A stretch of 64,000 nt of DNA from Siderastrea radians (GCA_964017195.1 OZ024895.1:17408034-17472033), one strand, 5' to 3'; shown: positions 48,801 to 60,141, numbered from the stretch's first letter. The notes: generated from the sequence alone by a model not told the origin. Numbers and translations are program-made.

Positions 48801-51800
48801 AAATTACAGCGTCACGCAAGATATTGGCTACAAGAGAAGCCGCCATGGTGCCCGCAAAAGACATCCAATCGTCGCTTGAAGACTGCCTGAGATTTCCATA
48901 ACCAGCCACGCCTTTTACTATCACCCATTCCATTTTATCATCATAGGCTGCTGCAAAGACACCTGAAATAGGAAGGAAGAATAGTTGGTATCAAACGCCG
49001 ATACTCAGTGTGGCCGAGTGGTTAGCGCGTTGGACTCGCAACCCGGAGGTCCTGAGTTCGAGTCCCGCTCCGACCACTAGCTGCATTTGTTTCGGTCTGT
49101 AATCCCGAGCTCCTCGGCCAAGCTTGTAAATAGCCTACTTGTTTGCCTCCCGCCAGTTGGGTTTTTATCCCCTTTATGTTTACTTTGATTATTTCTTTAG
49201 AATCATAAATATTTCAGTGGAGTGCCCGTAAACTAGCTAAGTGCACTTCCACTTTAAATAATAGCATTTGGTAATAGCATTATTTTAGCATTTTTAGCCC
49301 TACCAAAAATTGTTTTAGCATAGTTGAGGGCCAATAGATACCGTAGTTCCTTGAATAATGCCGTGCTTCGATTAAACGCTCCCCTCGAATAATCCCCCCC
49401 CCCCCTTTGGTGGAAATACTTAAAATAATCGCTCCCCCCACCCCTCTCCCTCTCCCTCTCCTCGCTCCTCCCTTGAATAACTAAGCCCCTCTCCCCCTCC
49501 CCCTCCCCCTTTCATTTAGCCCCTCCATGATGATGCTGAATTGGAGTCCCATCCAGCAAAACTGAGTTATGACTCAAGCTCTGATGACGAGGATATTGAC
49601 ATTGAAAATTGGTCAAAGAAACCCAATTGAGAACACTTGGGAAGCCCGCGTTCAGTTTACGTGTTGTGATCTTATTTTATGATCAAACGGGATAATAAAA
49701 CAAAATATTTATTCCAGCAATATTTGAAATAATTATTTCTCTCCTCGAATAATCACCACCTTTCGGTGCGAAAGAGAAATAATCGCCCCCGCTGTTATTC
49801 GAGGAAATACGGTAATTACCAATTTGGAAACACCTGATCGGACTATGTTCGAGTCCTTTGCTAGAATGGCAGCTACGTGAAACTTCAGCGGTGGTAAAAA
49901 GTAAACGCTTTTGCCATAAAATTAAATTTGTGATTTCATGCATTTTAGAATTTGACAAATGAAGTTGGTGCTGCATCGGTGGGAAAGCGGAACACAGAAC
50001 TTTGGATTTATAAACTGAATTGATAACTAAAAGGTAAATTGGGCACCGTAGATAATCGAAATTGAAAGTTGACGGTTCAACCGTCGAAGTTCGAGCGTTA
50101 GCCCTTCGTCAGAGCGAAACTCTAAAAAATGGCTAAAGCTCGAAATGTCCGCAAATTTACCTTACCAATTTCACTTCTCCACCAACGCAGCACAACAGTT
50201 TCTTTCTGAACTAATCTCTTGTTTGTTTATAATGGAAAACTACCCGAGCAAATGATTAAAAATCTTTACCTTCGCCTTCCGTTTCAACTGCAATTGCCTC
50301 AGGATAATGCTCTATTATGTCTTCATGTCGCCATCCAAATTTTGCTACCTGAGGCTGGCTCAGCACATCTCCGCAGTGTACGCTCACGTCAAGCACATCT
50401 GGGTCTTCTACAGGAGCTTGCCATCCCTCAGCTACATTTCTAACGATGTTGCCAATGTCTTTGCTCACAGGAATTTTGAAGACAGATGTTGTTAACTTGC
50501 AAGACACAACTACATCTCCTAGCCTGGTTTTCTCAGAATTTAAACCGATGCAGGCACCCACAGAGAAAACAGCCTTGGGCCGCAGAACCCTGACTGCATT
50601 CTTTAAAACAGTAAGAGAACCGCCTGGAACTACAGAACCTTTGGAGCATTTCATTAATGCAATCTTCAGCTTCTGCTGGTCATCACTACCCGTGGATCCA
50701 AAGTACACGTAACCAGTCTCTTTGCAGTAACTCTTAAACGGTTTATCCAGATAGTATAAACAGCTTAAGAACTCACAGTCCTCCACTGTCAACAACAGAA
50801 TGTCAATCGGGAGTTCAGCATCGCTCCAGGGTTTGGAGATTTTAGAAAGTTCACTTAACTTTGGAAGCTTAATGCTGAGTCCTGGGAGCATTTCATTGCA
50901 CTGACGTGAACTGTGTTTCTTATTTTCTTCAGTGTCCGTTCCTTTAAATAAAAAACAAAGACGATCAAGTCAGACAACACTGTTCAGTATGGCATACAAT
51001 GTTGTTATTAAGTTAGAAGATGCGTTTTTAGTTGTTGCGTTACTTTCCTAATTACTTTCTTCGTTTTAGATAAAAAGTAATCGAAAAGGGAATAAACAGG
51101 GACACTTAAACCAAGTCTCCACTCAGGAAACATCAACACAGGACCACATTTTGGTTATTTATTGACACAGAAGATTTCGACATTGCATGCAGGGAGAAGG
51201 TTGCGTTACAAATTCACAGTTGGCAAGTGGATGCTAATATATTCAAAGTAATGCGTTATTCATTGCTTCGTGATTTTTATCCGGTTTCTTTGTTCTTTGT
51301 TGCACTGTAGATTACAACGAAAAGTAAAAATCACGGAGGAATGCATTGCGCATTACTTTGAATATATTTATAGCATTTACTTGCCAATTGTTTATATTAA
51401 CGCAAGCCTTTCCGTCGGTTCACACATCCTCTTTAACGTTAAATCTAAAAGTGTTCCAGTGAATCAATGTTAATAAGACTCAAAACTAAAATTGGTCACA
51501 TCGTCAAGCACGCGTGTTTAATGTTTTTAAAAAAAACTATCGAGCCATTCTTAAGATTTTCGCAAAAGCGCTCAAATTAAAAAATTACCACAAAATTATT
51601 ATGCGAATGATCTTAGAAAAACAAGTCGTTCTCGAGATCGCGAACACCAGTTTCAACAAAACTTTCCAGGCGTAAAATAGTAAGTAAAAGACACATTTTA
51701 ACAGTATTTACTAGCCATTTCATCAAAGCGTTGATTATTTTTCGGTGCATTTACTATTACTAGGCCAAAACTAAGGTTGAAAATGTTTTTGCGATTTACT

Positions 51801-53336
51801 TCAAAACAAACATACAGAATTTTTTTGTTCTTGTATATTTTGTTTGCCATACACCACAGTTTAAGATGCTGGTGTTTGCTTTTCGAAGCGAAATCTGGAT
51901 CGTGCAAAATTTCAATTTTACTGTTTTCGAGGATTTTTGTTTATCGTTGTCATGGAAATATCGATTTTTACAAAATGTAAACCACGCTAAAGTTCAATCC
52001 AAAACCAACAAGTTTTGAAAATTTCACGTTGATCTGACAAGGAGAAGACTGTCTAAGAGCCGATTCAAAAAGTTAGGTATGGCCCCCAAAAAACTGTATC
52101 GAAACACCTTAACTTGCATACGACTTGCGGAAAAAGCGACCCTCAATGTTCGCTATATTTTTCCTACATTTTTATATACATACCTTTCTTCTCTTCAAGC
52201 TTGTCTGTTCTGTTATCATCGCCCTTCTGTTTCTTTTTCATACCTGGGTGAATAGAAGGGAACCGGTATCTTGTCACATTTCTAAAGGGTTTTCCCTTAT
52301 TTTTATTCATTTTGAAACGGTTGTATTAATCTACATCTTCAACCCACTAGATCATGTCAGCAGGGATGATGAGTTTTGCCTTTGATTTTGAAATTTCTTA
52401 AATATCCCGCCCTCCTTCGCATCATTATCAAAAGCAGGAAAAAACGAACAAATCTTGGTAAAACTTAAACAAGTTTTCATGATACTTTTTACACCTTCAC
52501 ACACGTAATTCTGGTCTAAAAAGGACGAGGGGCAACGTAACTGTCCTTTTAAGATCCATATTGGCTTTAGCCAACCAAAATTGTGATTTCAATTGTCACG
52601 TAGTTTTGATCATTAACGATGCAAATTATACCGAGCCAGTATAGGAGGGAAATAGTACAATATCTTTCCAGGACGCAAGTTCAGGGTATTTTCTTTTCGT
52701 ACCTTCTAACTCTCCCAGCTGGTCTTTGATGTTGTCGTCATCTTTCTTCCACTCTCTCAGCAGTTCTTGATAGTGCTTCTCAAAGTCGGGATCCATGCAT
52801 TCGTCCTTAAGCCGACTGATACCGTTCCAGTAACTTGGTCCAGCTCCCAGTCCTACCAGTGCATTACTGATCTCCTGCCAGTAGCTGTTAAATGTTGCCT
52901 CTTCCACAGAAGAGTGGCTGGCATGCCCGTAGACGATGTTTCTGTAGTATAACAACCTGGCTATGTTACCTTCAATGCTCGTATCTACGTCCGGTGGAGG
53001 GCTACTCCAGCCAGTGGCAGGAGGACTCAAGTCACATATATTCTTCAGCAACAATATCAGTAGTGTGATGTCAAAGTTTGCCGATGATAAAGACGAAGGG
53101 ATAATGGGATACAGCTTCCCCCACTGTGTAGGATTGAGAATTCTCTTCTTTCTAAGGGATTGGAGTAGAGGATGTGCTGGAGGATGTGTCAAAACTTCAT
53201 GCAGGTCTGCTGGCGGGTGAATGTTGTCAAACGTATCCCTAAGAGCCTGAGATCGTACATCCACGAGCAGTCGACATAGACGGGAGTAGTTATTCGTCTC
53301 CTTGTTGGGTGCAGACGAAGGTGGAGCAGAAGCCAT
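45803..53336 (-). CDS. NLR-B: HEPN / PNP-nucleosidase-like / NACHT / LRR receptor
   Basis: Probable intracellular immune receptor and paralogue of NLR-A. Exons (minus): 53336-52703, 52243-52184, 50941-50270, 48962-48774, 48126-45803. All are GT/AG with matching phase, 3879 nt, 1292 residues. Residues 1-190 are HEPN_DZIP3-like with R-x5-H at R132-H138 (YRNIVYGH). Residues 212-231 are a shortened coiled-coil unit. Residues ~248-518 are a purine/uridine phosphorylase-type fold ([35 protein letters not shown]). The NACHT Walker A is AKPGMGKT at 600-607, with Ala in place of the first Gly. Walker B is [10 protein letters not shown] at 678-687. Nine 28-residue LRRs span 1016-1266. The protein ends in an Asp-rich tail ([13 protein letters not shown]) encoded by a GAC/GAT repeat. 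PNP-type domains in immune NLR-like proteins are known ATP nucleosidases; whether this one is active is doubtful because G476 replaces the expected Asp. Confidence 0.93.
48774..50941 (-). CDS. NLR-B exons 3-4: PNP-family domain
   Basis: Exon 3 (50941-50270) and exon 4 (48962-48774) join in frame at GGCGAAG/GTGTCTTTG. Recognisable family elements in order: an N-terminal strand ([13 protein letters not shown]), the phosphate-loop-like region around [10 protein letters not shown], the core [18 protein letters not shown], the GDVVVSC strand, the base/ribose-binding [15 protein letters not shown], and the C-terminal strand [12 protein letters not shown] followed by an amphipathic helix ([14 protein letters not shown]). 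In MTA/SAH nucleosidases and immune ATP nucleosidases the last strand normally reads GxSD or GVAD; here it is GVAG, so the proton-donating Asp is missing at residue 476. The rest of the domain is intact and under no visible frame damage. Confidence 0.88.
49009..49250 (+). mobile_element. tRNA-derived SINE in NLR-B intron
   Basis: The head has TGGCCGAGTGG (A box) and GAGTTCGAGTCCC (B box), followed by a body with CTCGGCCAAGCTTGTAAATAG. The T and acceptor stems do not pair well, so a functional tRNA is rejected. It lies in the intron between the two PNP exons. Confidence 0.7.
49341..49812 (+). mobile_element. TA-flanked MITE with transposase C-terminal remnant
   Basis: Inverted ends CCGTAGTTCCTTGAATAA and TTATTCGAGGAAATACGG are flanked by TA on both sides. 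A C-rich tract follows the left end. A plus frame (about 49528-49629) encodes an acidic terminus ([17 protein letters not shown], then SKKPN and stop), as in pogo/Tigger-type transposases. A TA target fits the Tc1/mariner/pogo superfamily. Confidence 0.7.
50942..52183 (-). other. NLR-B intron 2
   Basis: AT-rich intron without recognisable exons. The mini-exon motif (CTTCAAGCTTGTC with CATTTCTT on the plus strand) was looked for and only the single 60-nt exon at 52184-52243 was found, so the coiled-coil array of NLR-A is not present here. A direct repeat of about 50 bp around AATGCGTTATTCATTGC / AATGCATTGCGCATTAC (51250-51365) is the only structure seen. Confidence 0.55.
52184..52243 (-). CDS. 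NLR-B exon 2: shortened coiled-coil mini-exon
   Basis: A 60-nt phase-1 exon encoding [20 protein letters not shown], a one-codon-shorter, more basic relative of the 21-residue units of NLR-A. Its acceptor is CACCCAG/GTATG and its donor GAAAG/GTATGT. It is the only such exon in NLR-B. Confidence 0.85.
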
Positions 53337-53711
53337 GAATTAAACTGGTGGCCACACAGAACTACAAAAGAGAAAAAATTTGCTTTGCTAGGAACAGTTA
53401 TGAACAATTACAACAAACTGAGTTAACGTTTTGAACGTTAGGAGTAAACACACAACCACATTTTCTTTCGAGGGTGGCTCGTTTTGAATTTGCTAACAAA
53501 ACAAAAGAAACTAAAAGAGTATTGGTACTATCTTTCAGGAGCTCAGTACATTAGAAACTTCATACAAACCCAAAACTGGCATTGTAGTGCAATATTCTCG
53601 CCGAGAGATGTCGATGGAATTGGATACACACAGGTTAATTTCACAAGCAAAAGATCAAGATGGCTTCCCGAATTACAATGCGTGTGTCATGTAATATATC
53701 AAACACGAGAA

Positions 53712-53826
53712 AGAGTGTTTCATCAGGATATCCAAACACCGAGAAGTGGGTTGAAAAAACGAGGCGCAGCCGAGTTTTTTTAACCGACTTCGAGGTGTTT
53801 GGATACCTGATGAAACACTCTTTCGA
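53712..53826. mobile_element. Hairpin MITE
   Basis: GAAAGAGTGTTTCATCAGG with ATCCAAACACC at the left is repeated inverted at the right (GGTGTTTGGATACCTGATGA). The loop contains a second, shorter palindrome around GAGGCGCAGCCGAG. No target duplication was resolved. Confidence 0.7.
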
Positions 53827-54199
53827 GTTTTTGATATGGCTTCTCAAACCATTCATAATTCTTGGAGAAATTCAAAGTAGAAGTTCGCAAAACTTTATGC
53901 TAATTAAGATCCGGTATCCAAACCACCGTCACGGTAGTGATTTCCTTTGTTTTCTCTTTATGAATTATTAATGAGTTTGAGAAGGTGTAATGAAATACCG
54001 TTGATCATTACAACTTTCCCCCAAGAAAAAAAAGAAAGAAAAGATAATAAAAAGAAAAGGAGAAAATGAACGAACAAAAGCACCAAAAATAAACATAAAA
54101 GCCAGCCCAGAGTTAACTTAAAAGCGAATCACACTGCAATAATGTCTCGAAACAAAAACTTATGCAAATCTCCATAATGATCCTTTGAAATGTCAACAT

Positions 54200-57100
54200 G
54201 TGTGATATGTGCTCTTCGGTACGAAACGTAGTGGTCTCCTCACAACTCTTCCACTTGCTTCTTGGGGGTTCTAAGATTTCCTCGTCGGCTGGCTGACTTG
54301 CTTCTTTCTCGAACGACCTGGAGGTGTGCTATTTCACAAATGGAGTTGTTTGATGGGCCTGATCTCTAAGAAGTGCACTTTCGTTGGCTCTCACCTGGTG
54401 ATAGTGGAGCACTCTCTGGAGATTTCAATATCATTCCTCTATTTCTGCGGTACTCCCCACCTTCACCTGTTTGGACCCTGAATGATCGTGGTGTTTCTTC
54501 GTGTCCTATGACTACACCTGGTTTCCAGCGACCGCTCATTTGAACTCTTATTCGGTCGCCTATCTCTAAAGTGGGTAGGTGCTTGGCATGAGTTCTCTCA
54601 GTAATTGATCATTGGCTGCTGCTTCTTTAAACTCTTCCAATTTGGATTTTGAGTCTGGCATGAAGCTACTAGGTGAACATGTAGTGCAATTTCCTTTTTA
54701 CAGTCAACGCGGCTCACGCATGAACGATCATGGAATGAAGATTGCATTCTTCACGTGCGCATTCCTTTCTTTAATTGGATGATCGTATTCTTGTAGACAG
54801 ATTGAAAGATAACAATTTTTTTTTCGATAAACGAAATTGATTCTTCGAAAGTTTACACGTAACATCAGAAATCGTCTACATGGCGCACTCGGAAGAAGTG
54901 CTAATCGACCCTAATCAATTACTAATGACAGGGGTGTCATCCGTTTATATCACGGATCTTTACCTCCAGAAGAAAATGGTTGAGTCGTCGCGTGGATTGA
55001 ATAGTGTCGGACGATTTTATGAACAGCTCCTTTTGGCATTCTCGTGTTCCGTGGTTCCGTGGAATATCTGACAACCCAGTCCAGCATTGAAAAGGTTAAC
55101 TATTTCGTTCCTTGCATTAGAAGGCAAAGGTTCGTACTCGTTCCCGCTGCATTAGAAGGCAAAGGTTTACCAGGATCGTAAAAGCCCCCAAGCGAATTTC
55201 TTGCCATTTGGAGTTAGGAAACCTAAACTTTCATGTTCCGATCATGTGCAAACCTATGTACACCGACCGCAACACACCGCGGCGAAAATAAAATTGTGGC
55301 GGTTGTTGTTTATATTTTCTGCGGGTTTCCGATTAAGCCACGAAACCTCTTGCCAAAGAATAAGTTGCCTTGTTAAAATTAGAGACTCTTTCTAAGGATT
55401 GCTGTTGTCTATGTTCTTTTTACTGGTTATTTTTGTCGGCTTTATGTTCTCGCCATTTTTGCGCCGGGTTTGAAAACAATAAAACCCGGGAATAAAAATA
55501 TCACGCCTGACATTATAAACCGGAAAACTGAGCTAAAAAAAACTACCTTTTCAGTTCTGTTCGGAAAGTTTGAATTATTATTACGATGTTACAAAAAAAA
55601 TTTCAAATAGCTAAAATAGTGTTTCGAATACAGAATCCAAGTTTCAAAGAATCGCTAAATTTTTCGAAGAATGAAATCGAAGAATGAACTACTCGATGAA
55701 TATTTGAAGTTGAACGTTCATGCGTAAGGCGCGTTGACTGTAATGTTGTCGTGGTTTTTCGGGAAGTGGTGCTCGGTAGAGCATGTCTGGCAGCACTAGT
55801 TCCTTCCTGGTTTGTACTCTAATGCGTAGTCGTAGTTTTGCATTCGTAGTAAGATTCTCTGCAGTCGTGGAAGTGATGTTGCCAGTGGCTTTTTGACAAT
55901 TACCTCCAAGGGCTTGTGATCTGAGTCTATAGTTACTTTCTTGCCAGAAGTGTACTGGTTGCATCACTCTAGGCTGAACTGAACGGCTAGAAGTTCCTTC
56001 TCGATTTGAGCATACCTTGACTCTGCTTCAGTGAGGGATCTTGAGGCATAGGCGACGGGACGGCCTTCGTGCGTCAGTATTCCATCCAGGCCTGTTGGTG
56101 GGGCATCACAGCTGATAGTAACAGGTTAGTTTACGTCGAAAAATCTTCTTCATCTTTAGTAAGGATTCTCTTTACTTTCTGAAGTGCTTTGTCTTGTTCA
56201 TGTGACCACTGAAATTCAACGTCGTTTTCAGGAGAACTCTAACAGGCTCAGTTACTGCTGCCAGATTGGGGATGAATTTGCCTGATCCGAGGAGTCTTTC
56301 TACTCCTTTTTTATCAGTGGGTGCTGGCATGTCACTGATGGCACGAATTTTCTCATCATCGGGCTTGATTCCTTCTTGGGTGAGTTTGTGAGCGATGTAT
56401 GTGACTTCCTTGACTTTGAAGACACACTTTTCTTTGTTTAGTGTTAAGTTAATCTTCTCACATCGTTCAAGAACAGCGTGTAGGCTATTGTCATGTTTGA
56501 TCTCCGTGTCTGCGTGTACAATGATGTCACTGATGTCCGTCTCGACTCCGTCCAAGTCAACAAAACGTTGATACATATATACGTTTTTGAAAAACTTCTT
56601 GGGTAGACTTGATCCCTAACGGTGTGACTTGGTAGCAGAACCGTCCAAATGGTGTGTTAAAGGTGGTAAGAAGCTGGCTTTCTTACTCAAGAGGTAATTG
56701 CCAGTAACTTCTATTTGCATCTAGCTTGGTGAACCATTTGGGATTGGCCATTCTTGTTGTAATATCTTCGATGGTGGGTAGCTGAAAGTGTTCTTGCTTG
56801 ATTGCTTTTTTAGGTGCCTTGGATCCAAACAGATCCGCAACCTTCCGTCGGGCTTCTGTACAATGGCCATGGAGCTTACCCAGTCGGTGGGTTCTTCAAC
56901 CTTCCGAATTACTCCGGTTCTGCTTTGCCTCTGTCTCGGAGGGCTGCTGGTATGGTTCTGGGAGGGTTTATGACAGGTGTTAAAATGGGGTCCACTTCAA
57001 TATATGGTAAGGTTTCCCCGAGCGCCCAAATCCAGGGAATACCTGTAAGTACTTCTGAAGAAGCTCCTCTTGCAATTTTCTCGCTTTGAATTGGTTCGGT

Positions 57101-58465
57101 TTGCTTTTCTTCGGCCTCGGGTATCATGACCACTTTGATCAATCCTAGATCTTGTGATGATTTGAGTCCGACTACGCCTGGTTGATTCGTTTCAACTACA
57201 TGGAATCTACACCTGCATTGGACTTCACTAGTAATTTTACAGTGCTAAGTACTGACAGCTTGTCATCGGAGTAACTGGCTAGTTTGTGGGTGCACTTCTC
57301 CATGTGTGGGCTGCTTCTAGCTATCTTTCTGAGTTCCTTAATTGGCATGATGTTAACTTGAGAACCGGTGTCCACCTTGAGTTTTGCAGTATATCCTTGG
57401 ATTGGCAACTTCACACAGCATTCATCATTCTTGATCTGAACGTCAGTAGTGACGGCTCCTACAAAACAGGGTTGGGTCGAGATCACCTTCATTTCATGTT
57501 CTTCTTCTTGTGCTAGACCGTGCACCTTTTTTCGTGCACATGCCTTGGAAGGGATGTTGTTTCTGACAGTTGTGACATTTCTTGCCATATACAGGACACT
57601 CTCTTATGCCATGTCGGGTTCCACAGTTCCTACAATTGAACATCTTGATTGCAGGAATTGTCGTTTTTCCTCACTGTCGGAAGATGTTACCCTGAAAAAT
57701 GGCTTGGTCTTCTCCTTTCCGATTCCATGTACCGCTGATCACTGTCTAGCTCTTTCATTTGCCTTTCTGTTTCTTCTTCGGATCGCACCACATCTAGCGC
57801 CTTTTCTAGGGTGAGTCCTTGTACCCTGAGCAACCTTTCTTTTGTACGTGTTTTAGTGTTGTTTACTCCAAGCACAATTCGATCTTTGAGAAGAGAATTC
57901 TTCAGTGTTCCAAATTCACATGTTTCACTTAGCTTTCTCAATGCAGTTACGTCCTGTCAATAGTTTCACCGCTTTCTTGAGCTCTTGAAAAGAACCTGAA
58001 TCTCTCGTAGCGGAAATGTTTCATCGGTTAATAATACTCTTCCAATTTTTCTCCATTTTCTTGTCATCACCGTCTTCATCCCATGTAATGGTATTGAAAA
58101 CATCAATTGCGTCGTTGCCGATGACTGTTAGCAGCGTGGCTTCTCGAGTTGCGCTTGACTGCGAACTTATTCTGAGCTTCTGGTTGCAATTTCGTAAATT
58201 GCGTAGTTCTGTTTGAACTTCTTCCAGTTTTCCGAAACGTTTCCTCCGCTCAAGTTAAGCGTTTCCGGTGGTGGGAGGCCCAATTGCATCTCCATATCGG
58301 ATGGAGATTCTTCGTCTTCAACTGGTGATTGTAGTATTTCTTCGGTATTTCCTCCTTCTGTTGAGTCGATAGAACGTTCGTCTTGTCCGGTTGCAATTTC
58401 TTTTGACTTGTGCTGCGATCTTCAGTGTCATTTGTGTTGAGGTTAAACATTGTTCCGTACAAAAC
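54200..58465 (-). mobile_element. Ty3/gypsy retrotransposon remnant
   Basis: Read on the minus strand in order: a gag-like segment (57950-57690) with a CxxC...H...C zinc knuckle at about 57650 (CRNCGTRHGIREC), an aspartic protease (KVDTGSQVNIMP, about 57360), reverse transcriptase in several frames (PVINPPRTIPAALRD, KPDGRLRICLDPRHLKKAI, and LNKEKCVFKVKEV up to 56172), RNase H end (RAPLPEKPRQH, 55750), then the pol C-terminus (IGDRIRVQMSGRWKPGVVIG, about 54560). The integrase core is absent: the frame passes from a pre-integrase linker to the C-terminus near 54595. Several stops and frameshifts show it is dead. A 1040-bp DNA element is inserted after the RNase H. LTRs were not identified. Confidence 0.85.
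54701..55740. mobile_element. TA-flanked inverted-end DNA element, copy 1
   Basis: Ends CAGTCAACGCG and CGCGTTGACTG are exact inverses, with a longer imperfect inverted end including ACGCATGAACG. TA flanks both sides. It interrupts the gypsy pol frame between RNase H and the next linker. CAGT ends and a TA target fit Tc1/mariner-type elements. An internal frame (54880-55071, MAHSEEVLI...) is shared with the second copy but has no known domain. Confidence 0.85.
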
Positions 58466-58519
58466 TTCGCTAAATCGTTGGCGAAAGTTCCACTTTGTGT
58501 TTTACTTGTAAAATGTAAT

Positions 58520-58870
58520 GTGTAATGATAATTAAAACTTTATTTAAACACGGAAAATCATCAGTTAAACCAAAAAAGCTTTACAACTGGTTTACAAGAT
58601 TGCTGTGTGGGAACCCGATCAGTCAGATATCCTGCTTGATGTTTCGTTTAATCTGAGCAATAGAGCCCGCTTCCTTTAAGGCAAATTATTCCATAGACAG
58701 CCCCCGCTATAACAAAAACTTCGTTTTAGATAATTCGTTTGCGGCTTGGGCAGAGCAAGTTTGCCCTCCAGGCTTCTCAAATTGTATTCTGCGTGGCGTT
58801 GAGTAAAAAGAGGTTGTAAGTATTCCGGGCCATGTTTATGCATTCTCTTGTACTTCTGACACCATGCAAT
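58520..58870 (-). mobile_element. LINE reverse-transcriptase tail
   Basis: The minus frame from about 58868 contains RHAEYNLRSLEGKLALPKP, then TNYLKRSFCYSGGCLWNNLP, the characteristic end of jockey/CR1-like reverse transcriptases. A frameshift follows. Only the 3' end is present. Confidence 0.8.
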
Positions 58871-59686
58871 ATTCTCGCCGAGAGGATGGAATTGGAAAAA
58901 CATACGATAACTCACAAGCAAAAGATGGAGCCGTTAAATTCCAACATGGCTTCCCGAATTACAATGCGCATGTCATGGTGAAATGAAATAACGCTGATCA
59001 TTACATGTAGGTCCAAAAAAGTGACTAATTTTGTTCAATGGAATGTAATGTGAGCAATAGTCTAGCTATCGTATGCAACGTAAAGAAAAAACCTGGATCC
59101 AGGCCGACGGACCGTGGCTAACACTGGACCCCAAGGAGTCCAGCCGCGCAGAGCGCAACCTAAAAAAGGTTATTTTTATCCGCATGAAAAGTAGTTGAGT
59201 TTTGAAAGTGAAACTTGTGCAATTCTATGACAAGCCGTTACTTCCAGTGTCATCTAGTTAGAGAAATTGTATGGTCGGTTTTGGAAATGTATGGTCGAGT
59301 TACAAAACTTATATGGTCAGTTTTAGAAATGTATGGTCGAGTTCTGGAAAGCTATGGTTGAGTTGTTTTTGAAAAAATTCAGTTTTCGCTAGCGAGTTTT
59401 CATTTTCCCGCTAGTGAACTCGCTAGCTGGCGAGTTCTCGCTAGTTAACTTGCTAGCTAGTTTTCAGTTTCTCGTTAGTGAACTCGCTAGCTAGCGAGAA
59501 CTCGCTAGCGAGAATTTGTCGGGGTCGTTGACAGGATTTGGATCGGATCAGATTGGACTGAAAAAATAGGATTGGATGAACAAAACCTGGATCTGATGAC
59601 TAAAAGTAGGGTTGCCTTAAATTCAAGCCAAAAATTGTCACGTGGTATCCTAGATCAAGATGGCGGAAAGAGAGGTAAGTAGATTG

Positions 59687-59983
59687 TTACAGCACACTTC
59701 TTCCTGTTATAAAACTTTCTTTGTTGGTACCACGATTTGAAATCATAAACCTTGCTACATCAACATTCTCCACTCCACAGTCACCTCTTACTCGACTAAA
59801 AAGGCCATATTTCCTCCCTCTTTCCTGAAAATATTGTAGGGCACTGACTGCAATGTTAATGATAGCACAATTCAGGTGGGTTACTGTCCCGCGGTAGCCA
59901 TCAATGTACCCATGAAAAGCAAATCTCCACGCTATCAGTTTATGATTAGCATCAATGTGCCACAGACAATTTGGCGCACGCAC
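59687..59983 (-). pseudogene. Integrase-core (rve-like DDE) fragment, left arm
   Basis: The frame shows LWHIDANHKLIAWRFAFHGY, then SALQYFQERGRKYGL, then RVRGDCGVENVDVARFM and ESFITGRSV. The pattern D.NHKL..WR....G.IDG and a second acidic GD.G.EN is the arrangement of a retroviral-integrase-like DDE domain. The third acidic residue and the flanking domains are missing, so it is a fragment held in the foldback arm. Confidence 0.65.
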
Positions 59984-60141
59984 ATTGTATTAATTCGCCT
60001 TCGAATTGCACGGCTCTAACGAGTTGCTCTACCCACAGGACCTATAGCTTTTAGGCCGCTGCTTCTGAAACTCTCATGAATGCAGCTCTCTCATGCGCGG
60101 GGAGTCTCTGCCATAATAGATTTTAGCAGTTCTCCAGTTCA

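Larger units (their letters stand above)
53590..59030. mobile_element. Transposable-element block in the NLR-B 5' intron
   Basis: Sequence paralogous to the NLR-A upstream region stops near 53580 and resumes at about 59040 (GTGAGCAATAGTCTAGCTA versus GTGAGCAACAGCCTAGCTA at 31367). The intervening 5.4 kb is foreign: a hairpin, a Ty3/gypsy remnant with a nested DNA element, and a LINE tail. A direct repeat with GCAATATTCTCGCCGAGAG occurs at both edges (53590 and 58867), so the block may have arrived together. Confidence 0.7.

Noticed and set aside
49009..49085. tRNA gene
   Set aside because: The internal promoter boxes are good, but the T stem does not pair and the sequence runs on into a SINE body.
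53641..53971. Frames on both strands around a GVFGYPDETLF-like sequence
   Set aside because: They are the two arms of a hairpin MITE.
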